DNA from: Bacilli bacterium
GTDB lineage: Bacteria; Bacillota_I; Bacilli_A; RFN20; CAG-826
Direction of reading: 5' to 3'
NCBI GenBank assembly: GCA_016298185.1
Contig: JAEDDA010000007.1
Span: forward strand, 1 to 43,708
DNA: 43,708 nucleotides
In this document: positions 1 to 7,775 of the stretch, piece by piece
Layout of the letters: every line of letters begins with the position of its first letter
Position numbering within the stretch: position 1 is the stretch's first letter
Notes under the pieces: model-generated
The model's input: only the letters and a program-made list of their open reading frames with translations
The model's database searches: none
What the model was told of the DNA's origin: nothing
Translations under genes and position numbers: made by a program

Positions 1-76
1 TATTTTTCGTAAATTAAAAGGGGCCTAGTCACATTTTAGGTTTCTTAACAGCCTCTTGTATTTTTGAATGTATTTA

Positions 77-1399
77 TTATTTTTCGCCTAATGAAAGGGT
101 TACTATTTTCCAAGAAGTGAATCTTGTTTCTTTCAAAGAGTAATATGTATTCGCACTGCATCTTTGATGCATTGGGAAGAATAAACATAAGCCATTGCTT
201 TCACCTGCATCCGCACCTACGGTGTTATGAATCAGCATATCATTATATGCATTTTTCACTGAGGCGATTTGGCTATTTAATGATGAATATTGATTTTCTA
301 ATTTATTCAAGAAGTCCACAACATCAAATGTCCCAAAACTATTGTATCCATAATCGACATAGAGATTTCCCTCTTTGACAATACCGTATTTGCCATAATA
401 ATTAAGACTAGCAGGATTTGTGGATAAACCAACTTCCATTAAATCTTCTTGAGAATAATATGTGGTTCCATAAGTTTTCACACTCTTCATCATGTTTTGA
501 AATGTGGACTTACTAGAAGAAGGAATATTTTGACTAATACTTGTTGATAAGTTTTCCCAAGCTGTTTTATATTCATCCATTTTGTTTAAATCTAAAACGG
601 ATAATGTTTGATCATTTCCTTGAGTGCCAGCGGCAGCGACAAATGTATCACAAATCTTCTTTAAGATTGTTTCTGTTGGTTCGTTTTTATATAAAAGTGG
701 TAACCATTTGTCATAATCCCAACCTTCACCGGCTTCGGATTCTTGCGCGCCCACCATATAGTTGAAGTAATCACTATTGGTTTCAGCGATATCTTGAACT
801 TGCATTAAACAAGCATCATAACCAATCCATTCAAGTTTTTCTTTTCTTCCCGTTGTTTCAAATGCGCCTTTTAACGCGGAAGCGACTTCATAATTAGTTA
901 AACTATCGCCTTCTCTTTTTTCATCAAAACACACGCCTTGCATTGCGCCACCATGATTCCACATGATGACACCAGTCTTTTCAGCGGGGTATTTGGTTAA
1001 TCCCCATTCCAAGAATGATTGGAATGTAGAAGATTTGCCCATAGATTGATAACTTAATGTTTCATCTTCCACTAAAGCGCGGTTTTGAATATGCCATCTT
1101 TGTAATTTATTCGCGTTAATTTTACTGTTCTTCCATTTCATCGCACCACCAGTTTCAATGATGATGTTCACATCTTTAGGCATATAGAATGGGGAACACA
1201 TTTCAAAAATATCTAAGGAGGCTAAACCAGCGTAGTTCACATTTGTGCTATAACCATCATATCCACTTTCTAAGTCCGAACCACACATGTAAACCATGAT
1301 TGTGTACTTATCTAACTTTTTGGCAAATGGATTAAAGGTACAACTGGAGAGTATTAGTCCTAAGGCTGTTAGTCCTGATGCCACTACTGCTTTTTTCAT
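77..1399 (-). CDS. Clostripain-related (C11 family) cysteine peptidase, lipoprotein
   Basis: The 440-aa product starts with a lipoprotein signal peptide: a basic MKKAV, a hydrophobic stretch and the lipobox LSSC with Cys at about residue 20. It should therefore sit on the outer face of the membrane. The body matches the C11/clostripain fold: a YTIMVYMCGSDLES strand near the N-terminus, WNHGGA carrying the probable catalytic His, and YDACLM carrying the probable catalytic Cys. Family members cleave after Arg or Lys and are often self-processed. The start is well supported by a TTAGGAGGTGGGAAT ribosome binding site directly upstream. The gene is monocistronic and divergent from the MarR/ABC operon. 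Substrate is not predictable. The family call is secure. Confidence 0.9.
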   Translation of the reverse strand: MKKAVVASGLTALGLILSSCTFNPFAKKLDKYTIMVYMCGSDLESGYDGYSTNVNYAGLASLDIFEMCSPFYMPKDVNIIIETGGAMKWKNSKINANKLQRWHIQNRALVEDETLSYQSMGKSSTFQSFLEWGLTKYPAEKTGVIMWNHGGAMQGVCFDEKREGDSLTNYEVASALKGAFETTGRKEKLEWIGYDACLMQVQDIAETNSDYFNYMVGAQESEAGEGWDYDKWLPLLYKNEPTETILKKICDTFVAAAGTQGNDQTLSVLDLNKMDEYKTAWENLSTSISQNIPSSSKSTFQNMMKSVKTYGTTYYSQEDLMEVGLSTNPASLNYYGKYGIVKEGNLYVDYGYNSFGTFDVVDFLNKLENQYSSLNSQIASVKNAYNDMLIHNTVGADAGESNGLCLFFPMHQRCSANTYYSLKETRFTSWKIVTLSLGEK

Positions 1400-1515
1400 A
1401 TTCCCACCTCCTAAGTGTGATTAATATTTTATATATTAATTGATATTTTTCAAGCAAATATAGATAAATACTAGAAAAAATAGGCAAATAAATATAAAAC
1501 TATAAAATTGTTTTA

Positions 1516-1544
1516 TTGACAAGTTCGTATGCGAACTGTAACAT
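1516..1544 (+). promoter_or_regulatory. Promoter of the marR-ABC operon with a palindromic operator in the spacer
   Basis: A perfect -35 box TTGACA (1516-1521) and a -10 TAACAT (1539-1544) are separated by 17 bp. The spacer is almost entirely the palindrome AGTTCGTATGCGAACT (1522-1537), with perfect 6-bp arms. An operator between -35 and -10, just ahead of a MarR gene, is the classic autorepression arrangement. The site also shows that the TTG at 1516 is promoter, not a start codon. Confidence 0.85.
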
Positions 1545-1563
1545 ATTATTTGCGAGATTAGTT

Positions 1564-2004
1564 ATGAATCAAAATAGAAGAAATGACATTATATTCCTCA
1601 CTAAATACTTGGGGAAGTTAGTAGATAAAGACTTTGATTATCGACTAGCGAAATATGATTTGACTGGTCAGCAAGGTCGTATCCTTTTCTATATCGACAA
1701 GAAAACTAATTGTGAGAAACAAGAAGTTCATCAAAACGATATCGAACAAGAATATCACTTAAGCAAATCCACAGTCAGTGGAATTGTGAAAAGGATGGAG
1801 AAAAAAGGTGTTATCAGTATTGAAAAACAACATCCTTACGCAGTACTTAAACCCACGGATGCTGGTGAAAAGATTATAGAATCATTGCACCTGCAGAAAG
1901 ATGACGCGGTTAATAAGCTACTAGATGGCTTATCAGAAAACGAAAAAGAACAGACTTGTAAGTTGCTTAATAAATTAATAGAAAACATGGAAGGAGGTAA
2001 CTAA
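1564..2004 (+). CDS. MarR-family transcriptional regulator
   Basis: The 146-aa product has the MarR winged-helix arrangement: helices around DFDYRLAKYDLTGQQGRILF, a recognition helix in LSKSTVSGIVKRMEKKGVIS, then a wing and a C-terminal dimerisation helix. I place the start at ATG 1564 (MNQNRRND) rather than the longer in-frame TTG, because that TTG is the -35 box. The leader is only about 12 nt and the ribosome binding site is weak (GCGAGA). It lies 2 bp from the first ABC gene, whose AAGGAGG ribosome binding site is inside this gene's end. It probably represses its own operon through the palindrome at 1522-1537 and is released by a drug-like ligand. Confidence 0.88.
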   Translation: MNQNRRNDIIFLTKYLGKLVDKDFDYRLAKYDLTGQQGRILFYIDKKTNCEKQEVHQNDIEQEYHLSKSTVSGIVKRMEKKGVISIEKQHPYAVLKPTDAGEKIIESLHLQKDDAVNKLLDGLSENEKEQTCKLLNKLIENMEGGN

Positions 2005-2006
2005 TT

Positions 2007-3821
2007 ATGTGGAAGAAAATCAAATTAATTCTTAAATCACTTAGACAATACAAAAAAGACGCGATTGTTACTCCTTTCTTTATGATTGGCGAAGCCGCAC
2101 TTGAATGTGCCCTTCCATTTGTCATGTCCATGTTCGTGGATACTTTAAGACATATCACTAAAATTGAAGACTTCATGACACCATTTCCATATGCTAATGG
2201 TCCAATCCATTTAGAAGTTAGCTTATTCTGGCTCATCATCACTTTAGTGGGTATGGCACTTCTCTCATTAGCATGTGGTATTTTAGGCGGTGTCTTTGCT
2301 TCAAGAGCTTCCGTCGGTATGGCCGCAAATCTTAGAAGTGACATGTATAAGAAACTCGAAACATTTAGCTTTGCTAATATCGATAAATTCTCCGCCTCTA
2401 GTTTAGTCACTAGAATGACTACTGATATTTCCACAGTCCAAATGGCCTTCCAAATGGTCATTAGAGCGGTGATTCGCGCACCACTTCTGATGATTTTCTC
2501 CGCGGTCATGGCGTTCATTACCGGTGGTCAAATGGCGTGGATCTTTATTGGATTAATCCCAGCGATTGGTCTTTGCTTATTCTTAATTATTTCTGCAGCA
2601 ATGAAAATTTTTAGAAAATTATTCAAGCGTTATGACTTATTAAACGAATCAGTCCAAGAAAACATCACTGGTATGCGCGTTGTGAAATCTTATGTTAGAG
2701 AAGATTACGAAAAAGAAAAATTCAATAAAACTAGCGATGGCATGACAGGTGAATTCGTTCGTGCGGAAAAGATTGTTGCACTCAATAACCCAGTTATGAA
2801 CACTGGTATCCATTTATCTAACGTTTTAATTATCGGTATCGGTGCTTATTTAATCGGCAAAGATATTGAAAATGGTACAGTGGGCAAGACATTAAGTATC
2901 GGACAAATGTCCGCGTTAGTCACATATGGTATTCAAATATTAATGTCCTTAATGTTTGTTTCTATGATCATGGTCACGTTAGTCATGTCCATTGAAGGTA
3001 TTAGAAGAATTGGTGAAGTTCTTGAAGAAGAACCAACAATTAAAAATCCAGAAAATCCAATTATGGAAGTCGCTAACGGTGATGTTGTCTTTGACAAAGT
3101 TAACTTCAAATATTCTGAACACGCAGAAAAGAATGCGTTAGAAGACATTAATGTAAATATTAAATCGGGTCAATTCATAGGCATCTTAGGTTCAACGGGT
3201 TCTGGTAAGACATCATTAGTGAACTTAATTTCTAGACTATACGACATTCAAGAAGGTTCATTAAAAGTCGGTGGACACGATGTTAAAGAATACGATTTAG
3301 AAGTCTTAAGAAATAATGTCGCAGTTGTTTTACAAAAGAACTTCTTATTCAGCGGCACTATCGCGGATAACTTAAGATGGGGTAATTTGCACGCGACAGA
3401 TGAAGAACTCCAAGAAGTTTGTAAGATTGCTCAAGCGGAAGAATTCATTGAATCTTTCCCACAAAAATATAACACTCGAATTGAACAAGGCGGTTCTAAT
3501 GTTTCTGGTGGTCAAAAACAAAGACTTTGTATCGCTCGTGCGTTACTAAAGAAACCAAAGATTTTAATCTTAGATGACTCCACTTCTGCGGTTGATACCA
3601 AAACCGATAGATTAATTAGATATGGTTTAAAAAATGATTTGCCTGAAACCACAAAGATTGTTATCGCTCAACGCATTTCTTCTATTGAAGACGCAGATCA
3701 AATCATCATTATGGATGATGGTAAAATCAACGCTATCGGCACACACACTGAGTTATTAAAGAATAACCATATCTATCAAGAAATTTACTACACACAAAAT
3801 AACCAAGGAGGTGATAGATAA
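2007..3821 (+). CDS. ABC exporter half-transporter with degenerate catalytic site (BmrC/LmrC-type)
   Basis: The 604-aa protein has an N-terminal six-helix exporter domain (about residues 15-320) and a C-terminal ATPase domain. Walker A is GSTGSGKT and the signature VSGGQ is canonical. Walker B reads ILILDDST, so the catalytic Glu is Asp, and the switch loop reads VIAQRIS, so the usual His is Gln. These two changes mark the non-catalytic half of heterodimeric exporters such as BmrCD, LmrCD and TM287/288. The stop overlaps the next start (TAATG), implying translational coupling. Likely exports drugs or lipophilic compounds; the true substrate is unknown. Confidence 0.92.
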   Translation: MWKKIKLILKSLRQYKKDAIVTPFFMIGEAALECALPFVMSMFVDTLRHITKIEDFMTPFPYANGPIHLEVSLFWLIITLVGMALLSLACGILGGVFASRASVGMAANLRSDMYKKLETFSFANIDKFSASSLVTRMTTDISTVQMAFQMVIRAVIRAPLLMIFSAVMAFITGGQMAWIFIGLIPAIGLCLFLIISAAMKIFRKLFKRYDLLNESVQENITGMRVVKSYVREDYEKEKFNKTSDGMTGEFVRAEKIVALNNPVMNTGIHLSNVLIIGIGAYLIGKDIENGTVGKTLSIGQMSALVTYGIQILMSLMFVSMIMVTLVMSIEGIRRIGEVLEEEPTIKNPENPIMEVANGDVVFDKVNFKYSEHAEKNALEDINVNIKSGQFIGILGSTGSGKTSLVNLISRLYDIQEGSLKVGGHDVKEYDLEVLRNNVAVVLQKNFLFSGTIADNLRWGNLHATDEELQEVCKIAQAEEFIESFPQKYNTRIEQGGSNVSGGQKQRLCIARALLKKPKILILDDSTSAVDTKTDRLIRYGLKNDLPETTKIVIAQRISSIEDADQIIIMDDGKINAIGTHTELLKNNHIYQEIYYTQNNQGGDR

Positions 3822-5797
3822 TGCCTCCAGTGAGAATTAAAGAAAGAAAGAGAGCTAAGAAAGGCACTCTTAAGAGAATATTAAAGGAATTATTCAAGAG
3901 ATATCCTGGTCAATTAATCGTCTCCGCATTATGTATTGTCTTTAATATATTTGCGAACTTATCTTCATCTATCTTTATGAACTTTGTTACAAAAGTTCTT
4001 TCCGTATGTATCTTAGATGGAACAAACCCACTCGTGGGTTCTCACCCAACTGAAGCAATGGGTATCACACTTAACACAAATGTTACTGTGTTAGTTACTA
4101 TCTTAATTGTGATTTATACATTAGGTGTCTTTGCCTCATGGTTCTGGAATAGAACAATGGCCATTGTCACACAAAAGTTTATGAACATCTTTAGAAAAGC
4201 GATGTTCAACCACATGCAAGATCTACCTATTAGATACTTTGATACACACGCTCATGGTGCGATCATGTCCGTTTACACAAACGATATCGACACCATTAGA
4301 CAATTTATCTCTCAAGCTTTGCCAAGCTTCTTAAGTGCTGGTTTAGCGGTTGTCTTCAGTTTAACTGTTATGTTAATGAACAGCGTTTGGATGTCCCTTG
4401 TCGTCATTTTCTTCGCCTTCTTAATGTTACTCAACACCATCTTTGTGGGTGGAAAATCCGCGAAGTACTTTGTTAAACAACAAGTTCAAATGGCCAAGGT
4501 TGAAGGCGATATTGAAGAAACTATCCAAGGTCTAAAAGTTGTTAAAGTCTTCTGCCACGAAGAAAAATCTGCGGAAGATTTTGATAAGTTAAATGAAGAA
4601 CTTAGAAGACATAGCACAACAGCAAATATCGCTGGTAACACAATGATGCCTATCAATGGTAATATCGGTAACTTCATGTATGTTACGACCGCGATTATGG
4701 GCATCTTAATTATCGTTATTCCAGGATTTAATAATGTTTCATTATCCTATCCATTTGTCCAAGAAGTTAATAATCCAACTGAATTCTTAAATGTTATCGT
4801 TTCATTCTTAATGTTATCTAGAATGTTCTCTAATAACATCAATAACTTCTCACAACAAGTGACATTCATCGTTATGGGTATGGCGGGTGCCTCTAGATGC
4901 TTCGATTTACTCGATGAACAAAAAGAAGTCGATGAAGGCTATGTTGAATTAGTCCATATCAAGAAACATGAAGATGGGACATTTGAAGAAACTACAGAAA
5001 AAACTAGAGACTTCGCTTGGAAACATCCTCATAAAGCGGATGGCACAGTGACATACACTGAGCTTAAAGGCGACATCATATTAACGGATGTTGATTTCGC
5101 TTATACACCTGATAAGCCAGTCTTACATGATGTCTCTATTTACGCCCATCCAGGTCAACAAATTGCCTTTGTCGGCGCAACTGGTGCGGGTAAAACCACA
5201 ATTACTAACTTATTAAACCGTTTTTATGACATCGCAGACGGCAAAATCAGATACGATGGCATAAATATTAATAAAATTAAAAAAGATGACTTACGTCGTT
5301 CATTAGGCATTGTTTTACAAGACACCAACTTGTTCACAGGAACAGTTATGGAAAATATCCGTTATGGCAGATTAGACGCTACTGATGAAGAAGTATATGA
5401 AGCAGCAAAGATCGCTAATGCATATGACTTCATCATGCGTTTACCAGAAGGATTTAACACCATGCTTAACGGTGATGGTTCTAACTTATCACAAGGTCAA
5501 AGACAATTATTATCTATCGCCCGTGCCGCAGTCGCGGATGCACCTGTGATGATTCTTGATGAAGCGACATCATCAATCGATACTAGAACCGAAAAGTTAG
5601 TTCAAGAAGGTATGGATAAACTTATGCAAGGTAGAACAGTGTTCGTTATCGCTCATAGATTATCCACAGTTCAAAATAGTAACGCGATTATGGTCTTGGA
5701 CCATGGACGCATTATAGAACGCGGTAGCCACGCAGATTTAATCGCTCAAAAAGGAGTTTATTATCAGCTATATACTGGTGCGTTTGAGCTTGAATAA
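3821..5797 (+). CDS. ABC exporter half-transporter, catalytic partner (BmrD/LmrD-type)
   Basis: The 658-aa protein has an N-terminal exporter membrane domain and a C-terminal ATPase. Walker A is GATGAGKTT, Walker B ends MILDEATS with the catalytic Glu, and the switch motif is VIAHRLS with His. The signature is degenerate, LSQGQ rather than LSGGQ. In heterodimers the degenerate site is built from one subunit's Walker B and the other's signature, so LSQGQ here and DD in the first subunit are complementary defects of the same site. An insert of about 40 residues before the ATPase explains the extra length. It is the last gene before a strong terminator. Confidence 0.92.
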   Translation: MPPVRIKERKRAKKGTLKRILKELFKRYPGQLIVSALCIVFNIFANLSSSIFMNFVTKVLSVCILDGTNPLVGSHPTEAMGITLNTNVTVLVTILIVIYTLGVFASWFWNRTMAIVTQKFMNIFRKAMFNHMQDLPIRYFDTHAHGAIMSVYTNDIDTIRQFISQALPSFLSAGLAVVFSLTVMLMNSVWMSLVVIFFAFLMLLNTIFVGGKSAKYFVKQQVQMAKVEGDIEETIQGLKVVKVFCHEEKSAEDFDKLNEELRRHSTTANIAGNTMMPINGNIGNFMYVTTAIMGILIIVIPGFNNVSLSYPFVQEVNNPTEFLNVIVSFLMLSRMFSNNINNFSQQVTFIVMGMAGASRCFDLLDEQKEVDEGYVELVHIKKHEDGTFEETTEKTRDFAWKHPHKADGTVTYTELKGDIILTDVDFAYTPDKPVLHDVSIYAHPGQQIAFVGATGAGKTTITNLLNRFYDIADGKIRYDGININKIKKDDLRRSLGIVLQDTNLFTGTVMENIRYGRLDATDEEVYEAAKIANAYDFIMRLPEGFNTMLNGDGSNLSQGQRQLLSIARAAVADAPVMILDEATSSIDTRTEKLVQEGMDKLMQGRTVFVIAHRLSTVQNSNAIMVLDHGRIIERGSHADLIAQKGVYYQLYTGAFELE

Positions 5798-5802
5798 ACC
5801 TT

Positions 5803-5828
5803 AGGGAGGCAAGTCCTCCCTTTTCTTT
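5803..5828 (+). terminator. Rho-independent terminator of the marR-ABC operon
   Basis: GGGAGG (5804-5809), a five-base loop and CCTCCC (5815-5820) are followed by TTTTCTTT. It lies 6 bp after the ABC stop codon. Confidence 0.9.
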
Positions 5829-5861
5829 ACAACAAAAAAGAAATTTATATATAATATTTAT

Positions 5862-5922
5862 ACAACAATCGTTGTAATTAGGTAGATTTCAAACCATCCG
5901 AGGGTTATCTATCTATTTTTTA
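5862..5922 (+). ncRNA. Putative short antisense RNA convergent with the small toxin-like ORF
   Basis: A good promoter (TTTACA 5826-5831, 18-bp spacer, TATAAT 5850-5855) predicts a start near 5862. The RNA would begin with the hairpin TACAAC-AATC-GTTGTA and end in the hairpin AGGTAGAT..AACC/GGTT..ATCTATCT followed by ATTTTTTATT near 5922, giving about 60 nt. It overlaps the 3' end of the hydrophobic ORF on the other strand. Size and convergent layout recall RNA II of par-type (Fst) type I toxin-antitoxin loci. It is not recognised as a named family. Confidence 0.5.
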
Positions 5923-6064
5923 TTATTTGCTACAAGTAGTAGTAACAATAATGTCATGAAAATGATAACCATTTCCATAGGCATCATCTCCTTTCGATAA
6001 CATATGTTTAGCTATCGACTGTTTCTCGATCGATCATAGGTGAGACGCCTAACTACAACGATTG
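5867..6064. repeat. 17-bp inverted repeat bracketing the toxin-like locus
   Basis: CAATCGTTGTAATTAGG (5867-5883) and the inverted copy CCTAACTACAACGATTG (6048-6064) match at 16 of 17 positions. The convergent RNA and the toxin leader would therefore carry the same 17-nt sequence near their 5' ends. It could instead be the terminal repeat of a roughly 200-bp insertion. The sequence does not decide between these. Confidence 0.6.
5913..5984 (-). CDS. Tiny hydrophobic peptide, candidate type I toxin
   Basis: The ORF encodes 23 aa (MPMEMVIIFMTLLLLLLVANNKK). It consists of one hydrophobic span with a Leu6 core and a short basic tail, the layout of holin-like and Fst/TxpA-type membrane toxins. A strong AAGGAG (5988-5993) lies 9 nt before the ATG at 5978; an ATG at 5984 is an alternative start. 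A 5' leader of at least 80 nt is likely. The end of the gene overlaps the convergent short RNA. The assignment rests on size, hydrophobicity, ribosome binding site and antisense context, not on a recognised sequence match. Confidence 0.5.
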   Translation of the reverse strand: MPMEMVIIFMTLLLLLLVANNKK

Positions 6065-6143
6065 GAGAAGATTTCTCCTCTCATTAAATACATAGGGGGC
6101 AAACTTTAAATTAGTTGCATTATTTTTAATATTTTTAAAATAT

Positions 6144-6168
6144 ATAAAAAATCCCGTAATTACGGGAT
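6144..6168 (-). terminator. Terminator downstream of the 6.2-kb lipoprotein gene
   Basis: The palindrome ATCCCGTAATTACGGGAT (6151-6168) is followed on the minus strand by TTTTTTA. It lies 15 bp past the stop of the lipoprotein gene. A shorter T run on the plus side may give some bidirectional activity. Confidence 0.85.
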
Positions 6169-6182
6169 AATTTTGAAGTATT

Positions 6183-6863
6183 CTATTTTACTAGATAAGT
6201 AATGATTAATGAATGAATGAATGTTCTATGTTTTTCAGCGTTATTATAAAACGCAATTGTATTTGTGGATTCTTTGAATTCCAATGTTTCATTTCTTTCT
6301 AATGGAAAACTTACTGCATCTTCAGTGGCTAAGTTAACTTCTTTACTTTCTTTAACTCCATCAGTAGGACTATAAGAACACATCACCACTTCAGCATTAA
6401 CATCCACACCACTGACATCAACATTTAGTTCATAATCGTGATGAGGTTTGTAATAGTTTTGTACTGTTGCTTCGATTTTGATTATTTCTAAATCAAATGT
6501 GAAATAGATTAATCCATCGTAACTACCAGTACCAATAGTTAAGGAGGTATCACTTCCTGCATCACCACCCACAAGTTGGGTAGCGCACTTTTTTCCACCT
6601 AATGAAGTAAGGGTGTTATCAGCTTGGCTATTAATGAGATTTGTAAGCGCGGTATCAAAGGCATCTGTGCCTAATTGAGAGCCACTTGCTAATCCACTTC
6701 TAGTTTTATCGCCTTTAAACACTATTTCTTTTGTGGCTGTTTCACCCCAACTAGGTGTATCTGGAGTATCAGGTGTATCAGGGATATCTGATTCTTTTCT
6801 TGTATTACAAGCACTTAATGAAAGCATTAATGGAATAAGTAGTAATAATAAAGACTTTTTCAT
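6183..6863 (-). CDS. Hypothetical lipoprotein with C-terminal beta-sandwich-like domain
   Basis: The 226-aa protein has a lipoprotein signal (lipobox LSAC, Cys about residue 19), then a flexible linker with the repeat DTPDTPDTP. The remainder is beta-rich and ends HSLIITYLVK. That ending resembles the C-terminus of the giant protein at 11.5-16 kb (NITITYTKKA), suggesting a shared beta-sandwich module found in secreted proteins of this group. Its ribosome binding site (AAGGAAC) lies inside the end of the upstream CPBP gene, which ends 1 bp before this ATG, so the two are probably translationally coupled. No function can be named. Confidence 0.75.
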   Translation of the reverse strand: MKKSLLLLLIPLMLSLSACNTRKESDIPDTPDTPDTPSWGETATKEIVFKGDKTRSGLASGSQLGTDAFDTALTNLINSQADNTLTSLGGKKCATQLVGGDAGSDTSLTIGTGSYDGLIYFTFDLEIIKIEATVQNYYKPHHDYELNVDVSGVDVNAEVVMCSYSPTDGVKESKEVNLATEDAVSFPLERNETLEFKESTNTIAFYNNAEKHRTFIHSLIITYLVK

Positions 6864-6864
6864 A

Positions 6865-7647
6865 TTATCTTTGTTCCTTCTTTAGAATAACAAAATAGAA
6901 TAAGCATATATATGCTGCCGCACCAACGGCAAATAATGCGGATGTTAAATAAATCTTATATCCCACAGTTGTGGTAATCGCGATTGGGAAGACACTCGCT
7001 TGAAGCGAATATATCATATTAAATCCCATGGAATAGTAGATGTTATTGGAGTATTCGTAAAGAACACCGAGAATCATACCAATGCCGAAGACGAATAAGA
7101 GTTCTAATAATTGTAATGGATCAATATGTCCATATTCGTAATAGAGCATACCAAAGAAGTGGAATGCGGTATATACCGCTGCGGTAATAGCGATACGGAC
7201 AAACTTATGTCCTAAAGATAAGTTCTTTTGTAATAAGAATCTGAATAAGATTTCTTCTTCTACAACTGTGATAACTACAGAAACAAATCTTAAGATTTCG
7301 TGTGTATTAACGCCATCGCTATAGAATACTTTGGTGATATTGCTCCATAATGATTCCGTTGAAGAACCAGCGGCCACACGTAAATAGAAGATATTAAAAA
7401 ACGCCGCAAAGAAAAGTGGGAGTAATATTAGCATATTTAACCATCTGGTTTTTCCGGTATATGATTTCGCTAATTTAGTGAAGATAGAGAACAAAATAAT
7501 AAATACTAAATAGACGCTTCTTAAAATAATCTCAATCAAATAACAGAGGTCTGGATCATCTTTGATGAAAAGATATGTCGGGAATGAGATTAATATGACA
7601 TAAATGACTAAGGCTATAGTAATGTAGAGAATGTTTTTGTTTTTCAT
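6865..7647 (-). CDS. CPBP-family (CAAX/ABI) intramembrane glutamic protease
   Basis: The 260-aa protein has about seven to eight hydrophobic segments. The diagnostic motif EEILFR (EExxxR) lies in VVEEEILFRFLLQ, a later conserved His is in AFHFFGM, and the last motif resembles YSMGFNMIYS. These are the catalytic motifs of CPBP proteases, relatives of Rce1 that in Firmicutes often protect against or mature small peptides. It is the first gene of a two-gene unit with the lipoprotein at 6183-6863. The ribosome binding site is weak (ACGAGATT). The palindrome at 7663-7678 just upstream may regulate it. Confidence 0.82.
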   Translation of the reverse strand: MKNKNILYITIALVIYVILISFPTYLFIKDDPDLCYLIEIILRSVYLVFIILFSIFTKLAKSYTGKTRWLNMLILLPLFFAAFFNIFYLRVAAGSSTESLWSNITKVFYSDGVNTHEILRFVSVVITVVEEEILFRFLLQKNLSLGHKFVRIAITAAVYTAFHFFGMLYYEYGHIDPLQLLELLFVFGIGMILGVLYEYSNNIYYSMGFNMIYSLQASVFPIAITTTVGYKIYLTSALFAVGAAAYICLFYFVILKKEQR

Positions 7648-7662
7648 AATCTCGTTTTAATA

Positions 7663-7678
7663 ATTAAACATGTTTAAT
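7663..7678. promoter_or_regulatory. Palindrome in the CPBP promoter region, candidate operator
   Basis: ATTAAACATGTTTAAT is a perfect 16-bp palindrome 16 bp before the CPBP start codon. It overlaps a plausible minus-strand -10 (TTTAAT) with a TTGTTT about 16 bp upstream. An operator role is inferred from position only. Confidence 0.4.
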
Positions 7679-7707
7679 AAAAATAAACAAGTTTATGATT
7701 ATCCAAA

Positions 7708-7738
7708 ATCAAAAATAAAAATCATCATTTGATGATTT
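7708..7738 (-). terminator. Terminator of the WG-repeat lipoprotein transcript
   Basis: On the minus strand AAATCATC-AAAT-GATGATTT (7719-7738) is followed by TTATTTTT. It lies 37 bp past the stop at 7776. The stem is A/T-rich, so efficiency may be moderate. Confidence 0.65.
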
Positions 7739-7775
7739 CTACTTTTTAATTTTTTTATTTTTGAGAATATTTCAT

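Noticed and set aside
1..76. Terminator of the C11 peptidase gene at the left edge
   Set aside because: Only a weak CCTA...TAGG pairing followed by a mixed T stretch is visible; not convincing enough to annotate.
1516..1563. N-terminal extension of the MarR regulator from a TTG start
   Set aside because: The TTG is part of the -35 box TTGACA and the segment holds the operator and -10, so it is promoter.
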